Positions 45,815 to 55,940 of a stretch of 64,000 nt of DNA are shown here, piece by piece; position 1 is the stretch's first letter; every line of letters starts with the position of its first letter. The DNA comes from Phytophthora colocasiae (taxonomy: Eukaryota > Oomycota > Peronosporomycetes > Peronosporales > Peronosporaceae). The stretch spans positions 186,001-250,000 of the forward strand of contig JAGKQI010000103.1 in assembly GCA_018806915.1 (NCBI GenBank). Reading direction: 5' to 3'. The translations under genes were made by a program, and so were the position numbers. Below the pieces are notes generated by a model. That model saw nothing but the letters and a program-made list of their open reading frames with translations. It had not been told where the DNA came from and ran no database searches.

Positions 45815-47185
45815 ATGGGCGCTGTTGACTGGTTTCGTACGAACTCGGACAGGACGGATTCCGAGTCGGAGAATGAAGAGAACGTCGCAGTGCCGGCCAA
45901 TAACAAAGCTACCGGCCGCAAGAGTCGCTTCAGTCGCCTGAGACTGCACGGTTCGGCCATGCTGAACGCCAAGGGGTTGTTGCAGCATACAGTAGTGACT
46001 AAACTGTACCCGATTGTGCAATTTCGTCTTTCACCGCTGCGCTGTACTTCGCCCTTCAAGCGCGACAGTGAAATCGTAGTGGAGGAGACCAAGTGCTGTG
46101 GTGAGCCAGAGATCGAGTTACCTACTGGGTTGGAAGCCAAATGGCTTGTAACTGAAGCCTCTCAGCGCTTTGCCGAACAGGTCAAGTGCATGGTCGCTGA
46201 CCAGAGCAGCACGTTTCAGATTACAAGTGAAGGATGTGGCGGGGCGTACTTCTTGACAACGGAATTAACGTTGTCTTCTGCTAAGAAGATGAACCCCATG
46301 GGCATTTTCAAGCCGAGAGATGAGGAGTACATGGCCCCGAAGAACCCTCGAGGGTACGTGAAGGAGAACGCGGTGGTGGGCGTCACGGAGCACCCTGTCA
46401 ACAAGGGCTTCCGTGTAGGCAACGGAGCTCTCCGTGAACGTGCTGCCTATTTGCTGGACAACGCCTACGGCAACTTTAGTGGTGTTCCTGTGACGAATTT
46501 GATGGTTTTAAATGTGAATGGAGAAGAGAAGGAGGGATCGATGCAGCGCTTCGTGGCCTCGCAGTGCTCGGCAGAAGACATGGGCACGCTGAAGTTCGCG
46601 ATCCCCGAGGTGCACAAGATCGGCATCCTGGACGTGCGTCTATTTAATACGGATCGCCACGCCGGCAACATTTTGCTCAGTGCGCGAGCTAATGACCAGA
46701 CTTTTGCGATGACTCCGATCGATCACGGCTTCTGCTTGCCGTCGTACAAGCAGCTGGACGGTGCGACCTTCGACTGGCTGCAGTGGCCTCAAGCTGAGTT
46801 CCCGTTTACATGTGCTGAGCTGGACCACATCGCAATGTTGGATGAGGCACGTGATGCGGCCGTGTTGCGTGCTGTTGGTATCGAGGAGGAGTGTGTGACG
46901 ACGATGCGTGTGTGTACAGCGGTGCTGAAACGTGGAGCGGAGGCCGGATTTTCGCTGTTTGAGATCGGCAGTCTGCTGCAGCGTGACGGTGACTTTACGT
47001 CGCCCTCGCAGCTGGAATTGGTTGTCAACAAGTCGGTAACAGTGGTGGAGGACATGGGTCTGTCAGAGGACAAGGATGGAGCAGCTTTCTTTGATGCTAT
47101 CGTTTCTGAGTGCGCTCGCGAAGCCGAGAAAATGTTCGAGGGACAGACCAAGAAGAAAGTGCGAAGCATTAGCTGCTTCAGTTAA
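45815..47185 (+). CDS. Phosphatidylinositol 3-/4-kinase-domain protein (PI4K gamma-like)
   Basis: A single exon of 456 aa. The N-terminal 150 residues are poorly conserved and contain no ubiquitin-like domain. The kinase core has GCGGAYFLTT as a loose nucleotide loop and MGIFKPRDEEYMAPKNPRG with the ATP-binding lysine. Then come RERAAYLLDNAYGNFSGVP, GILDVRLFNTDRHAGNILL (catalytic loop, D-x-H-x-x-N pattern) and MTPIDHGFCLPS (metal-binding DHG). The order is that of plant-type PI4K gamma and PI4K type II proteins. Some of these act as protein kinases instead, so lipid substrate is not certain. The C-terminal CFS end could be lipidated (AISCFS-like cysteine), but this is only a suggestion. Confidence 0.87.
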   Translation: MGAVDWFRTNSDRTDSESENEENVAVPANNKATGRKSRFSRLRLHGSAMLNAKGLLQHTVVTKLYPIVQFRLSPLRCTSPFKRDSEIVVEETKCCGEPEIELPTGLEAKWLVTEASQRFAEQVKCMVADQSSTFQITSEGCGGAYFLTTELTLSSAKKMNPMGIFKPRDEEYMAPKNPRGYVKENAVVGVTEHPVNKGFRVGNGALRERAAYLLDNAYGNFSGVPVTNLMVLNVNGEEKEGSMQRFVASQCSAEDMGTLKFAIPEVHKIGILDVRLFNTDRHAGNILLSARANDQTFAMTPIDHGFCLPSYKQLDGATFDWLQWPQAEFPFTCAELDHIAMLDEARDAAVLRAVGIEEECVTTMRVCTAVLKRGAEAGFSLFEIGSLLQRDGDFTSPSQLELVVNKSVTVVEDMGLSEDKDGAAFFDAIVSECAREAEKMFEGQTKKKVRSISCFS

Positions 47186-47894
47186 AAAGTGTGGAGCTCC
47201 GAGGTCAGCTCGAGAGTGAGTGAGTGTTTTGATGGAAGAAACATTACAAGAAAAGACAATAAACAAGAGAGGAGAGGGAAAAAAGCGCGGTGTTCCAGAC
47301 AGCGCGTGAGAAGATCCCGTTCGCGATACGCGACGAGTGTGTGGACTAGGTAGGTGTACAAATTAGGATGCAAGGACACGATGGTGTCCTTGGACGAAGC
47401 AGAAAAGCAAACGAGAAGGACAAGGTGCAACGCCAAAGTGCAGGCGGCACGTGTAAACCGAAAGAAAAACTATGAGCGTCCGGACTCCCTGATTCGCGTA
47501 CGTAACGTGTCTAGCTCCACTTCAACTTATCGTAAACCGACTCGAAGAGCCGGACAATCCAAAACGTGTGTTGTTGAAGTGCTTGAGCTCACATGAATTA
47601 GTGCTCAAGCTTATGAGTTGCAGGCAACTTTGCCTGCTATGACTGTAAGAATAGCAGTAGCTGGCGTACTTCGTTCTCTTTTTAACTGCTATCTCCATTT
47701 CTAGCACAGTCTCACTCAACGTTGAATAGTACGAAAGCCTTGACTCAAGCTTTCGTTTGGTTTTTTCAATGTAAAAATAGTGTCTTTCGTGCATGCTTAA
47801 GATAGTGCGAATGGAGAAGTCTCCCCCCATTGCCGAAAGCAGCTAGCAGAGCTCAGGACAATCTCCAGCAGCAACTGATAGCCTTGAAGTCGCA
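47186..47894. promoter_or_regulatory. Spacer between the PI4K-like gene and the M28 membrane protein gene
   Basis: A tandem plus-strand arrangement: the first 150 nt are the likely 3' UTR, and the last 300 nt the promoter and 5' UTR of the gene at 47895. A short inverted pair at about 47580-47625 (TGAGCTCACATGAA and GCTCAAGCTTATGAG) was noted but is imperfect. No gene is seen. Confidence 0.4.
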
Positions 47895-50740
47895 ATGGGC
47901 ACTTCCGACGACAGGGCCAGCATCATCAAAGGCGATGCACTGAATAAGGTGCTCCCTGATCTAGACATTGATGAGGATGACAGCAACATCGACGAGTCCA
48001 AAGTGCCCCTCACAAGGTCGAATGTATACGCCGATAGTCCCCGTGAGGTCTTTCTAAGCAATGGCATCAGCGAAGATGAGGTGCTAATGCGGAAACGCGT
48101 GGGTATCGCCTTCGTACTGGGACTTGTTCTCGCCAGTGCTATTTGCGTCATGTTGTTGGGAGTTCTTGGCCATAATGAAAACTACAGGTAAGTTTGAGAC
48201 CGAAGAAACGGTGAAGAAGTCCTTAACGATGATTTGTGCTCCAGCTCAACTCCAGCCATTCAACATCACTTTATTGCAGCAACTTCAGCCGATGGATTCA
48301 AGAAGAACCTCGAGTTCTACGCTGACGTACGGGCCGTTTGGTGTGTGTCTTGCTTTTTGGTTTACACTAACTCATGTTCCCACTACAGATCGTCCGTCAC
48401 ACTGGCAGCCGTGGAGACCACGAGATGGCACAGTTCATCCGCTCTAGTGCCATCGACTTTGGATTTGAGGAGAGTTCCATTAAGGTCGATGAGTTTGAAA
48501 TGCTCATCAACGCCCCAGAGATACTCACCCTCGACATCCTCAAATTGCCCAAGAATAAGTCGCTTGCTTCGTACGACTTCGTAGCTGAACATGCTGCTCG
48601 TGAAGCGAAGCGTCAGGCGAAGGGCAAGAACATGACAAAACCCCATGCAGCGTTCCACTTGTACTCGAAGAATGGCACTGCCACTGGACAAGTTGTATAC
48701 GCACACTTCGGGTCTTCAGAGGACTACCAAGCTTTAGCAGCAAACAATGTGTCTGTTACCAGCAAGATCGTTCTAGTTCGCATGGGCGGCGATGTGTCCT
48801 TGCCAGCTAAGGTGGTCCTCGCTTCCAAGTTCGGGGCTGTTGGTGTACTCACTTACACGTAAGTTCCCTATCTTGCATCCCTCTAACCACCATCAGCTCT
48901 AACGTTTGAGTTCCGTAGTGATCCGGCTGATGATGGCTCTGCTCGGGGCCCCACTGCACCTGATGGACCTTGGCGTCCCAGCACTACCACAACTTTCGGC
49001 AACGTTTACATGGGCGATGGAGATCCAACCATGCCCGACGGCTTCTTAGCTACTCGTCCATTGGGAACGAATGCTGATCGTATCTCTGTTGAAGATGTCT
49101 ACTCTGTCAACAACACATTTAACATCCTTCCTCCAATTGTCAGCATGCCCATTAGCGCCGCCGTTGCTCAAGATCTTCTCGCTCAGCTTGAAAACGCTGC
49201 CACTAAAGTCTCGACGTTGAAACAGGTGAAAGCAACTGATGTGTTCGGATCGCGTTGGGAAGGAGGAGCATTGGGGGTTCAGTACTTGCTCCCTGTGGAC
49301 GATGACGTCTCGAAATCAAAAGCAGTTGGGGTTGTTGTAAAAATGACAAACCGCAACGTTTTCTCCTTGACGACGACATGGAATGTGGTCATCACCGTGC
49401 ACGGATCACGCGAACCAGATCGCCACGTGCTTGTTGGAGCTCCACGCGACTCGTTGAATGCTGGTGCTGTTAGTCCGGGTTCAGGTAATGCGGTTTTTCT
49501 TGAGGTAGTACGAGCATTGGGAACCCTCGTGTCGAATGGATGGACTCCGTATCGTACTCTGGTTCTCGCTTCATTTGGTGGGGAACAATTCGGCTCGGTT
49601 GGTAGTTCACACTGGATTGACCGCTATTCAGGCTTCAGCAGTGGCAATTCTGGACGTGGTGTAGTTTATCTACACTTGGATGATGTTGTTCGTGGTGCTG
49701 GTGCACTTCGTTGCATAGCTTCAGCTACGATCCGCAAAAATATTTACCTCATGACTGCAGCCGTGGCGCAACCGAAGAAGCAGAACTACCCCGACACCAG
49801 CAACTTCTTCTTCAGCAACGTGTCAGACGCTGCAGCCATCGCTGGAAGCTCCAGTCGAGATGAGGACGATCTCGAGATGTTGCCAGTCAACGCTACCTTC
49901 TCTAGCAACGAGCTACCTGAAGGTGGAGGTAACTCCGTGTTCGCATATTGGCTTGAAGACGCTAACAAGAAAACCCCCAGTGGCGTCGAACTAGAGCTTC
50001 CACCTATGGAACGCAACCTTGGTGGACGTATCCCTCCCTTCCTCGGTCGACTGGGCATTCCGGCGCTGGAACTTGGCTTTGATGGAGGCTACTTCGGCGT
50101 AGGAGACACCAGCGCAGACATTCCCGCTTGGATCTCGCACTTTGCTGACCCTCAGTTCGCCTTCCACCGTGCTGCAGCTGAGCTCTACGGCAGTATCCTA
50201 TTATCATTCACCGACGCTCAGTTCCTGCAGTACGACTTCACCGAACTGTCCCGAGAACTGCGTCGAGGTGAAGCTTTCCTAGAGGACGCACTTAATCGCG
50301 AGGGTCTGGTGGATGTCGTGCCACTGGATCGCCTGCACAACGCCACCACCGCCTTCGAAGCTGCTGCAATCAGCATTACCCGCGAAATGCTCATCATCTC
50401 GGACGCAGAGCTTGATTTCAGTCGCGTTAGGGAAGTCAACAACCGGTTACTTCGTGCCCAGCATGCTTTTCTGCTCCCTTCTGGTCTCACCTATATGCCG
50501 TGGATCAAGAACGTAAGCTACATCTTGTGCAAGTCTGGAATTTCTACTAACCATTTTTCTTGTTTCCAGGTTCTGACTGGCATTTCTGAATGGGACGACT
50601 ACAGAGTTAGTTTCTTCCCGGGTGTCACTCATGAACTCAAGCGTGGAAATGCCATGACAGTGCGTCGTGAGCTTGTGCGCCTTTGCCTCACTATTGAAGC
50701 TGCAACTGACATCCTCATGGATGCTCCCGACGAGGAATAG
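47895..50740 (+). CDS. Type II membrane M28-family pseudopeptidase, transferrin-receptor/GCPII-like
   Basis: Exons 47895-48187, 48245-48326, 48389-48858, 48919-50512 and 50570-50740 sum to 2610 nt (869 aa), all in phase. An acidic cytoplasmic tail (1-67) is followed by a membrane anchor (about 70-91, IAFVLGLVLASAICVMLLGV). Next come the protease-associated domain (VVYAHFGSSEDYQAL, KIVLVRMGGDVSLPAKV), the M28 fold, and a C-terminal helical dimerisation domain ending TIEAATDILMDAPDEE. Against glutamate carboxypeptidase II, zinc ligands are altered. GHRDSW becomes GAPRDSL (His lost) and the bridging Asp is gone. EEFG becomes EQFG (general-base Glu kept, ligand Glu to Gln), and the last His becomes Phe (GGYFGVGDT). 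Asp in YLHLDD remains. Peptidase activity is therefore unlikely; a receptor or scaffold role is inferred. Confidence 0.85.
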
Positions 50741-51096
50741 CTATCATCAAACGTATCAACACCCTAGCATCAATGCATAGGAACATTAATTGAGCTTGGG
50801 CCTAACACACATCCACACAAATATTAATGCATCTAGCATGCCGCAAACCCAATTGACGTGCTCGCTTTTCGCCTGACATGAAACAACAAACTATCAAGTA
50901 TCATAGGCAAAGCCTACATAACTTACCTTAGCATGCGGCAATAACTCTACGCCAACTCTCCACTTTCTGTCATACAAGACACATCCAACAAAGTCACGTG
51001 GCGAAAAATTCCAAACTTTAAAAGATATCGCCATAAACCAAACGCAGTCTCGGCTGCAAGGTGCTCGTGCTCCTTGCGCCAATACCGATAAAAAGA
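50741..51096. other. Convergent 3' spacer
   Basis: This 356-bp stretch lies between the stop codons of the M28 gene and the channel gene. It is AT-richer than its neighbours and should hold both 3' UTRs. No coding exon or RNA gene is seen. Confidence 0.5.
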
Positions 51097-54000
51097 TCAA
51101 TATTTGCTGGAGCGATCCAGGATCGTGAACTTCATCGCAATCAGAGTCTTGAGGGTCTCCTTGGCGATGTTGATATCGTATTCTTTTTCATCGTCAGTCA
51201 GGAACACGTACGGCACAAGACACGGGTGTTTCTTCGCGCTGTCATCACGCTGCGGGCCATACGTCCACCCTTCATCCATTCTGCCCTTTGCCCAAACTTC
51301 ATGCGCGTTCTCCGCCAGAAGATCCACTAGGCGAAGTAGTCTGGGGGGAAGCTCTACACTCGTTGTGTCAATAGGAAGAGGGCGGTACACTTCCACATTC
51401 CCTTCACCATAGCTTGTAAAGTACGGGGAATCTCCCATCAGACTATTCCGGCGGAAGCTCATCGCTTCACGTAGCAGCGACGGCACCGGCTTGGCTGGAG
51501 CTCCTGGGTGAGATGCCGTGCCCAACTCCTCGAAAACAGCCGCGTCATTAGCCCGAGGACTCGTAGAGTCTGAGCCGCCACTCAATAAGGAGCTGTTGCT
51601 TCCTCCAAAGCCTTCAGCAATGTCTGACATCATGGAAGCTGATCGTGACACCGAGTCATGGAAGGAGCCGCTGTGGGAGCGCTGGTGGCTTGCACGCGTA
51701 ATCGTGTAGTTCATGAAGACGATCGTCTTGATCGTTTCTACAGAAGAACGATAGTCGAAAGCTTGCTCTTCTACGGATAGGAGCTTGTAAGGCACAAGGT
51801 TTGGGTGCTTCTTGTTCTTGTCATCACGCTCCACACCATACTGCCATCCTTGCTTAAGACGCTCAAGTGCCCACATGTCGTGACAGTTGCGAGCCAGAAC
51901 GTCTACAAGGTGCTCTAGGTGTCCCAACTCCACCTTGGACGTGTCAACAGGCTTCGGACGATAGTTGTGACCTTCCTTTTCACGGGACGGCATGTCAATT
52001 AGACATTTACGGAAGCGGTACATCACCTGCAGGGCCTCACGTCTCACCTCCGCTTGTGAGCACATGGCCTTGCGCTTATCCTTACGCAAAAAGAGGTCCA
52101 ACATGCGCGAAATCTCGTCAAACCGCAGGCTAGTGCGTCCGTCAGCTCGAACACTATCAAAGAGAAGTCCAAGGTGATAGTCGTCCACCATGTGGTCCTT
52201 AGAGTAGTTCCACAGCTTCGTTGCACGTAATAGACCCATCTTGAGCTCCTGGAACATGACCCGACACAGATGCACTGCCAATCTCCTCCTCGGGATTCGA
52301 AGCTTCTCGCCTCCCATCAGCTCTAGAACACGTTCACGAGGTGTGCCATCATCTAAGTCCGAGTCATCACTAAACGAACCGAGGGACGAAATAGAACGTG
52401 GAGGTGCAAATGCGTTCAGCCCTCCGTTCATCTGCTCGAGAGAGCTGGTTTCAGGACGAGGAGCCTCCGCTTCATTGGGCCCTAGCACAATGCATTCTAC
52501 CGACAGCTTGCTGTGGTGAACAACTTTGAGCGCAAGACCATCGCCAAGAATTGAATCCCCCTGAAGTCGAATGGTGATACCAATCGGGATCATTTCCTTG
52601 ATGGTTTTGTGGTCAAAATTCTCTGACAGCCGAATGTGGGACACAAGTTCACGCTCATCTTTACCATTGGCAGCACCTCCACCATTGCCACTGTGGGCAG
52701 AGCTTCCATCGTGAGTCTTGCGATCGCCGAAGTTAATTCGCCGGTCAAACTTCATGCCAAAGCGTAACAAAGCTACAACACGCCACACTGCTCCGCGAAA
52801 TAACTTCCTCACACGTTGACGTGTCTCCTCCTGGTCCACAAGGTTAGTTGAGATGAGGCGCACTTGCTGCCATGGAATAAGATGAATCACGCCGTGATCT
52901 TTAGGAACCACCACCGTTGGAGAACACGCACTCACAAAACTGCGGATACGAGCCAGCACATCGTACTCCACGTCGTCACCACTTGCAGTCTCGTCGTTCT
53001 TCGCGACTTCGTAGTATTCGGACAAAATCGCAACAAACATGTTGACAAGGATCTGGAAGACCAAGACCACAAAGGTTCCGATGAAGAGCGGCGCAACACG
53101 AGGGTTTGCCTGACGCAATCGAGCATAGTCCATCTCACCTGCCAGCATTTGAAAGCACGTGCCATACGACTTGCTGATTGTCGAGTACTCTTCCAAAGCG
53201 AAGCCAAATGCGTAGCTACCCATGGCCGAGTATCCTAAGAAAATGAGATTGAAGATAACCAGAAAACCCATGAGATCGCTCATTGCCATGCCCAGTACAC
53301 GCCAGAGTAAGTTCAGCGTCGCATTCATACGAAGAAACTTGAAAACCTTGAGTAAACTGATAGCAGATCCAAGTGAAGCAAGATCGGAAAGCTGTTGGAA
53401 CCCTGTCAGTAACTCCTGAGAGCTCGAGTGGCTTAATTCCTCCACACCGCGTCCTTCACGTAAATCTGCCAGGTGGATTGCAAAGCTGCTGGACGCCATG
53501 TAGTAGTGAACCATGTAGCTCAACATCGCGGCCAGCACCACCAAGTGCATAAGCTCAAATAGATTCCACATATCCGAGCTGAGATAAGTATACGCACCCA
53601 ACGTACTCATCTCAGTAGCTTCACCGATGCAATACGTGACGAAAAACAGAACCAAAGCCACCCACAGCAATACGCGCACATCAAATGCTTCACGTACCAA
53701 TGATATCGAGTCACGAATGACATTAACGATCCTGTGGTGAAGCCTGAGCTTGGGAGTGGCTTCGTCGCCATCGGCAATAGTAAATTCCTCAGGTTTTTCG
53801 TGACCAATCACTCGAACGTGCGAACTGTGAGCGAAATGGTCGATATGACCAGACGGGTCCACTGTAATCACGTGCATTCCAATAGTAAATACACGGGTGA
53901 TGGGGTTGAGCAGGATGAACTTAAACGCTGCGGCCCGAGTATGTTCTGAGAGGAAATTGTCACGCTGGAGCTCCTCCACATCATCCAGATCACAGAGATC

Positions 54001-55269
54001 CACAGCGTAACCACCTGAGCCATAGGACGTGACGGGCGCGAAGAATAACCAATCCACGACAGACCGGTAAATCTCAGGTGATAGTTCGCCTAAACCATCT
54101 CGCCACTCGTATACGCGGTCAGTGCCGTTCTCACCTAAAAGAGGTGTCGTCTGCTCCACTTCAGCACTGTAAAACGGGTAGCATGGCGCCTCCCATCCAT
54201 CGTAAACTCGGCATCGCAGTTCTTTCACACGCACTTGCCGGAAGCCAACACCGCCGACACGAACCCATTGTGCTGTAACGTCTTGTCGGTCGCATACCGT
54301 ATCGCGGAGCTTCCCAGCGAAATCGTAGATATCAGCAAAGGTTTTAATTTCGCACTCGCCTTCTTCGCGACAGGTAAGAGCTCCAACCACGTCATTCTGG
54401 TGGAAGCTATCTTGTACTGGCAGCCATGAAAGCAGCGAGAAGAGAAACGCCAAGAAAACAAAGTAAACCACGAGCTCCTGGTAGAACTGTCGACGCTTGA
54501 TCTCCTTGTACTCGGACGCGACACCAGTGAGATCCAATTTCTTTTTCTCCATATGGATACCTCGATACACGTGCATTGTCTCAGTGGAATCTTTCGTCCA
54601 CATGGATAGAAATCCTCTGGCCGCACGTCTAGAAGTCACCACTTGTTGTGCCACCCCAGCAAATGACGAGTTGCTGCGTTCCAGTGTGGGTTTCTTGTCC
54701 TCCTCAGTTTCTCCATTGCTCGTCCCATTGGCCGTCAAGTTCTTGGAGCTGCGTAGGTGCGAGCGCACAAGCGACGCCATATTACGCAGACTTGGCTGCT
54801 TCTTGCGTCTCGAGGCTAGTCCTGACGTGCTCCGAGGCGGCACAGAGACCACATCGTCAGCTTCCTCGTCCGACAACGACTGAGTCCTTAAGGTAATGCG
54901 GTTTCTTCGTCGAAGTGTACCCACAACGATGCCCATATTTGTACTAGCAGGTCGAGGGCCACCGGACTGGCGCCTTTCACGTCCCGAGCTCGTATTACTG
55001 CCGCTCCCACTGCCACTACGTAGTCTTCTAGGTGGAGCACGTAACTGTGGCTTGGAATTGGGTTTTAATGGTACTGGGGCCTTGGCAGTGTCATCTACAG
55101 CGTTGGAAGACACTGGAGCAGCTCCGTTAGAGTCGGGAGCGCCATTGCTCAGGCTCTCGGGGGTGTTGGGAGCTGCCGACGACACAGCAGGGGCAGGAGG
55201 AGTGGGTGTGTCTGTAGGTACTGCTGATGTCGCCCCATTATCGGCGGGGGCCACGTTGTCCTCGTCCAT
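51097..55269 (-). CDS. Polycystin-2 (TRPP)-type cation channel with two C-terminal RyR domains
   Basis: A single exon of 1390 aa from ATG 55267-55269. A long Ser/Pro/Arg-rich cytoplasmic N-terminus is followed by S1 (VYFVFLAFLFSLLSWLP), a large extracellular loop as in polycystins (about 53830-54420), and S2 (LLWVALVLFFVTYCIG). S5 is LMGFLVIFNLIFLGYSAMGS, the pore is GTCFQMLAGEMDYARL, and S6 is FVVLVFQILVNMFVAILSEY. PKD2 has LGDFDF at the filter where this has AGEMDY. The C-terminus carries two RyR modules, about 51690-51980 (YRPKPVDTSKVELGHLEHL, HDMWALERLKQGWQYG) and about 51100-51395 (YRPLPIDTTSVELPPRLLRL, KKHPCLVPYVFL). These are otherwise known mainly from ryanodine receptors. No EF-hand is seen. 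Calcium or cation conduction across a membrane is inferred. Confidence 0.93.
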   Translation of the reverse strand: MDEDNVAPADNGATSAVPTDTPTPPAPAVSSAAPNTPESLSNGAPDSNGAAPVSSNAVDDTAKAPVPLKPNSKPQLRAPPRRLRSGSGSGSNTSSGRERRQSGGPRPASTNMGIVVGTLRRRNRITLRTQSLSDEEADDVVSVPPRSTSGLASRRKKQPSLRNMASLVRSHLRSSKNLTANGTSNGETEEDKKPTLERSNSSFAGVAQQVVTSRRAARGFLSMWTKDSTETMHVYRGIHMEKKKLDLTGVASEYKEIKRRQFYQELVVYFVFLAFLFSLLSWLPVQDSFHQNDVVGALTCREEGECEIKTFADIYDFAGKLRDTVCDRQDVTAQWVRVGGVGFRQVRVKELRCRVYDGWEAPCYPFYSAEVEQTTPLLGENGTDRVYEWRDGLGELSPEIYRSVVDWLFFAPVTSYGSGGYAVDLCDLDDVEELQRDNFLSEHTRAAAFKFILLNPITRVFTIGMHVITVDPSGHIDHFAHSSHVRVIGHEKPEEFTIADGDEATPKLRLHHRIVNVIRDSISLVREAFDVRVLLWVALVLFFVTYCIGEATEMSTLGAYTYLSSDMWNLFELMHLVVLAAMLSYMVHYYMASSSFAIHLADLREGRGVEELSHSSSQELLTGFQQLSDLASLGSAISLLKVFKFLRMNATLNLLWRVLGMAMSDLMGFLVIFNLIFLGYSAMGSYAFGFALEEYSTISKSYGTCFQMLAGEMDYARLRQANPRVAPLFIGTFVVLVFQILVNMFVAILSEYYEVAKNDETASGDDVEYDVLARIRSFVSACSPTVVVPKDHGVIHLIPWQQVRLISTNLVDQEETRQRVRKLFRGAVWRVVALLRFGMKFDRRINFGDRKTHDGSSAHSGNGGGAANGKDERELVSHIRLSENFDHKTIKEMIPIGITIRLQGDSILGDGLALKVVHHSKLSVECIVLGPNEAEAPRPETSSLEQMNGGLNAFAPPRSISSLGSFSDDSDLDDGTPRERVLELMGGEKLRIPRRRLAVHLCRVMFQELKMGLLRATKLWNYSKDHMVDDYHLGLLFDSVRADGRTSLRFDEISRMLDLFLRKDKRKAMCSQAEVRREALQVMYRFRKCLIDMPSREKEGHNYRPKPVDTSKVELGHLEHLVDVLARNCHDMWALERLKQGWQYGVERDDKNKKHPNLVPYKLLSVEEQAFDYRSSVETIKTIVFMNYTITRASHQRSHSGSFHDSVSRSASMMSDIAEGFGGSNSSLLSGGSDSTSPRANDAAVFEELGTASHPGAPAKPVPSLLREAMSFRRNSLMGDSPYFTSYGEGNVEVYRPLPIDTTSVELPPRLLRLVDLLAENAHEVWAKGRMDEGWTYGPQRDDSAKKHPCLVPYVFLTDDEKEYDINIAKETLKTLIAMKFTILDRSSKY

Positions 55270-55940
55270 TGAACTCGTGAGGGGCTCCGCAGGTGGCGCT
55301 TTGGACGGGATGAATGCACTAAATAACGGTGTGAGCTCAACTGAATTTTTCAAGGTGATCCTTGATCCGTTCTAACCTATATGAATAACTATTCGCTGAA
55401 ACAATTGTAGCTTGGTAATGAATTCCGCTAATGGTTGTATTGTACAGCAAAATTATAGGTTGCAATCTAGGTTATCACGAACCAAAATTATGGTGCATAA
55501 CAGGGACACAAGGGAATCTGATCTGCAACTTTGTTTAAAGTTGCGCTAGCGCGCATCACAGAGCTAGGACGTATCCATCTGGTGCTCTGCTCCTTGAGGA
55601 CGAAGATTCGCACGATGAATCTGGCCTGCTTCCTTGCTCCCTGGGCATTATGAATCTGGCTGCTCCCTCGGTCTCTGTTTAATGCCATAACATTTCTCGT
55701 TTTCCAAGATGAAGTTGGTAGTTGCACCAGAAGTGGTGGCACTAGCCACATACGGCTCGACAATTCGCCCCCGAGCTAATTCAAGCCACAGTCGCGCCAC
55801 CAACACGGAAAGAAAGAGCTCCAACTCTCCTCTCCTAGAAGATAAGCCGACACCTCCGGGACGTTATTCCAGACACAGTAAGATGACGGTACTTGGCGTC
55901 TCCGTTCTTCTCTTTCGATGTGAGTCTGAAGGACACATTC
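55270..55940. promoter_or_regulatory. Divergent region between the channel and the acid phosphatase; possible 5' exon
   Basis: It contains the promoters of both divergent genes. An ATG at 55709 opens a frame (MKLVVAPEVVALATYGS) and another at 55884 opens MTVLGVSVLLF, which is hydrophobic and could be part of a signal peptide for the phosphatase. Neither joins the phosphatase frame without an intron. A GTAAGA donor-like site lies at about 55879, but I could not settle the join. Confidence 0.4.
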
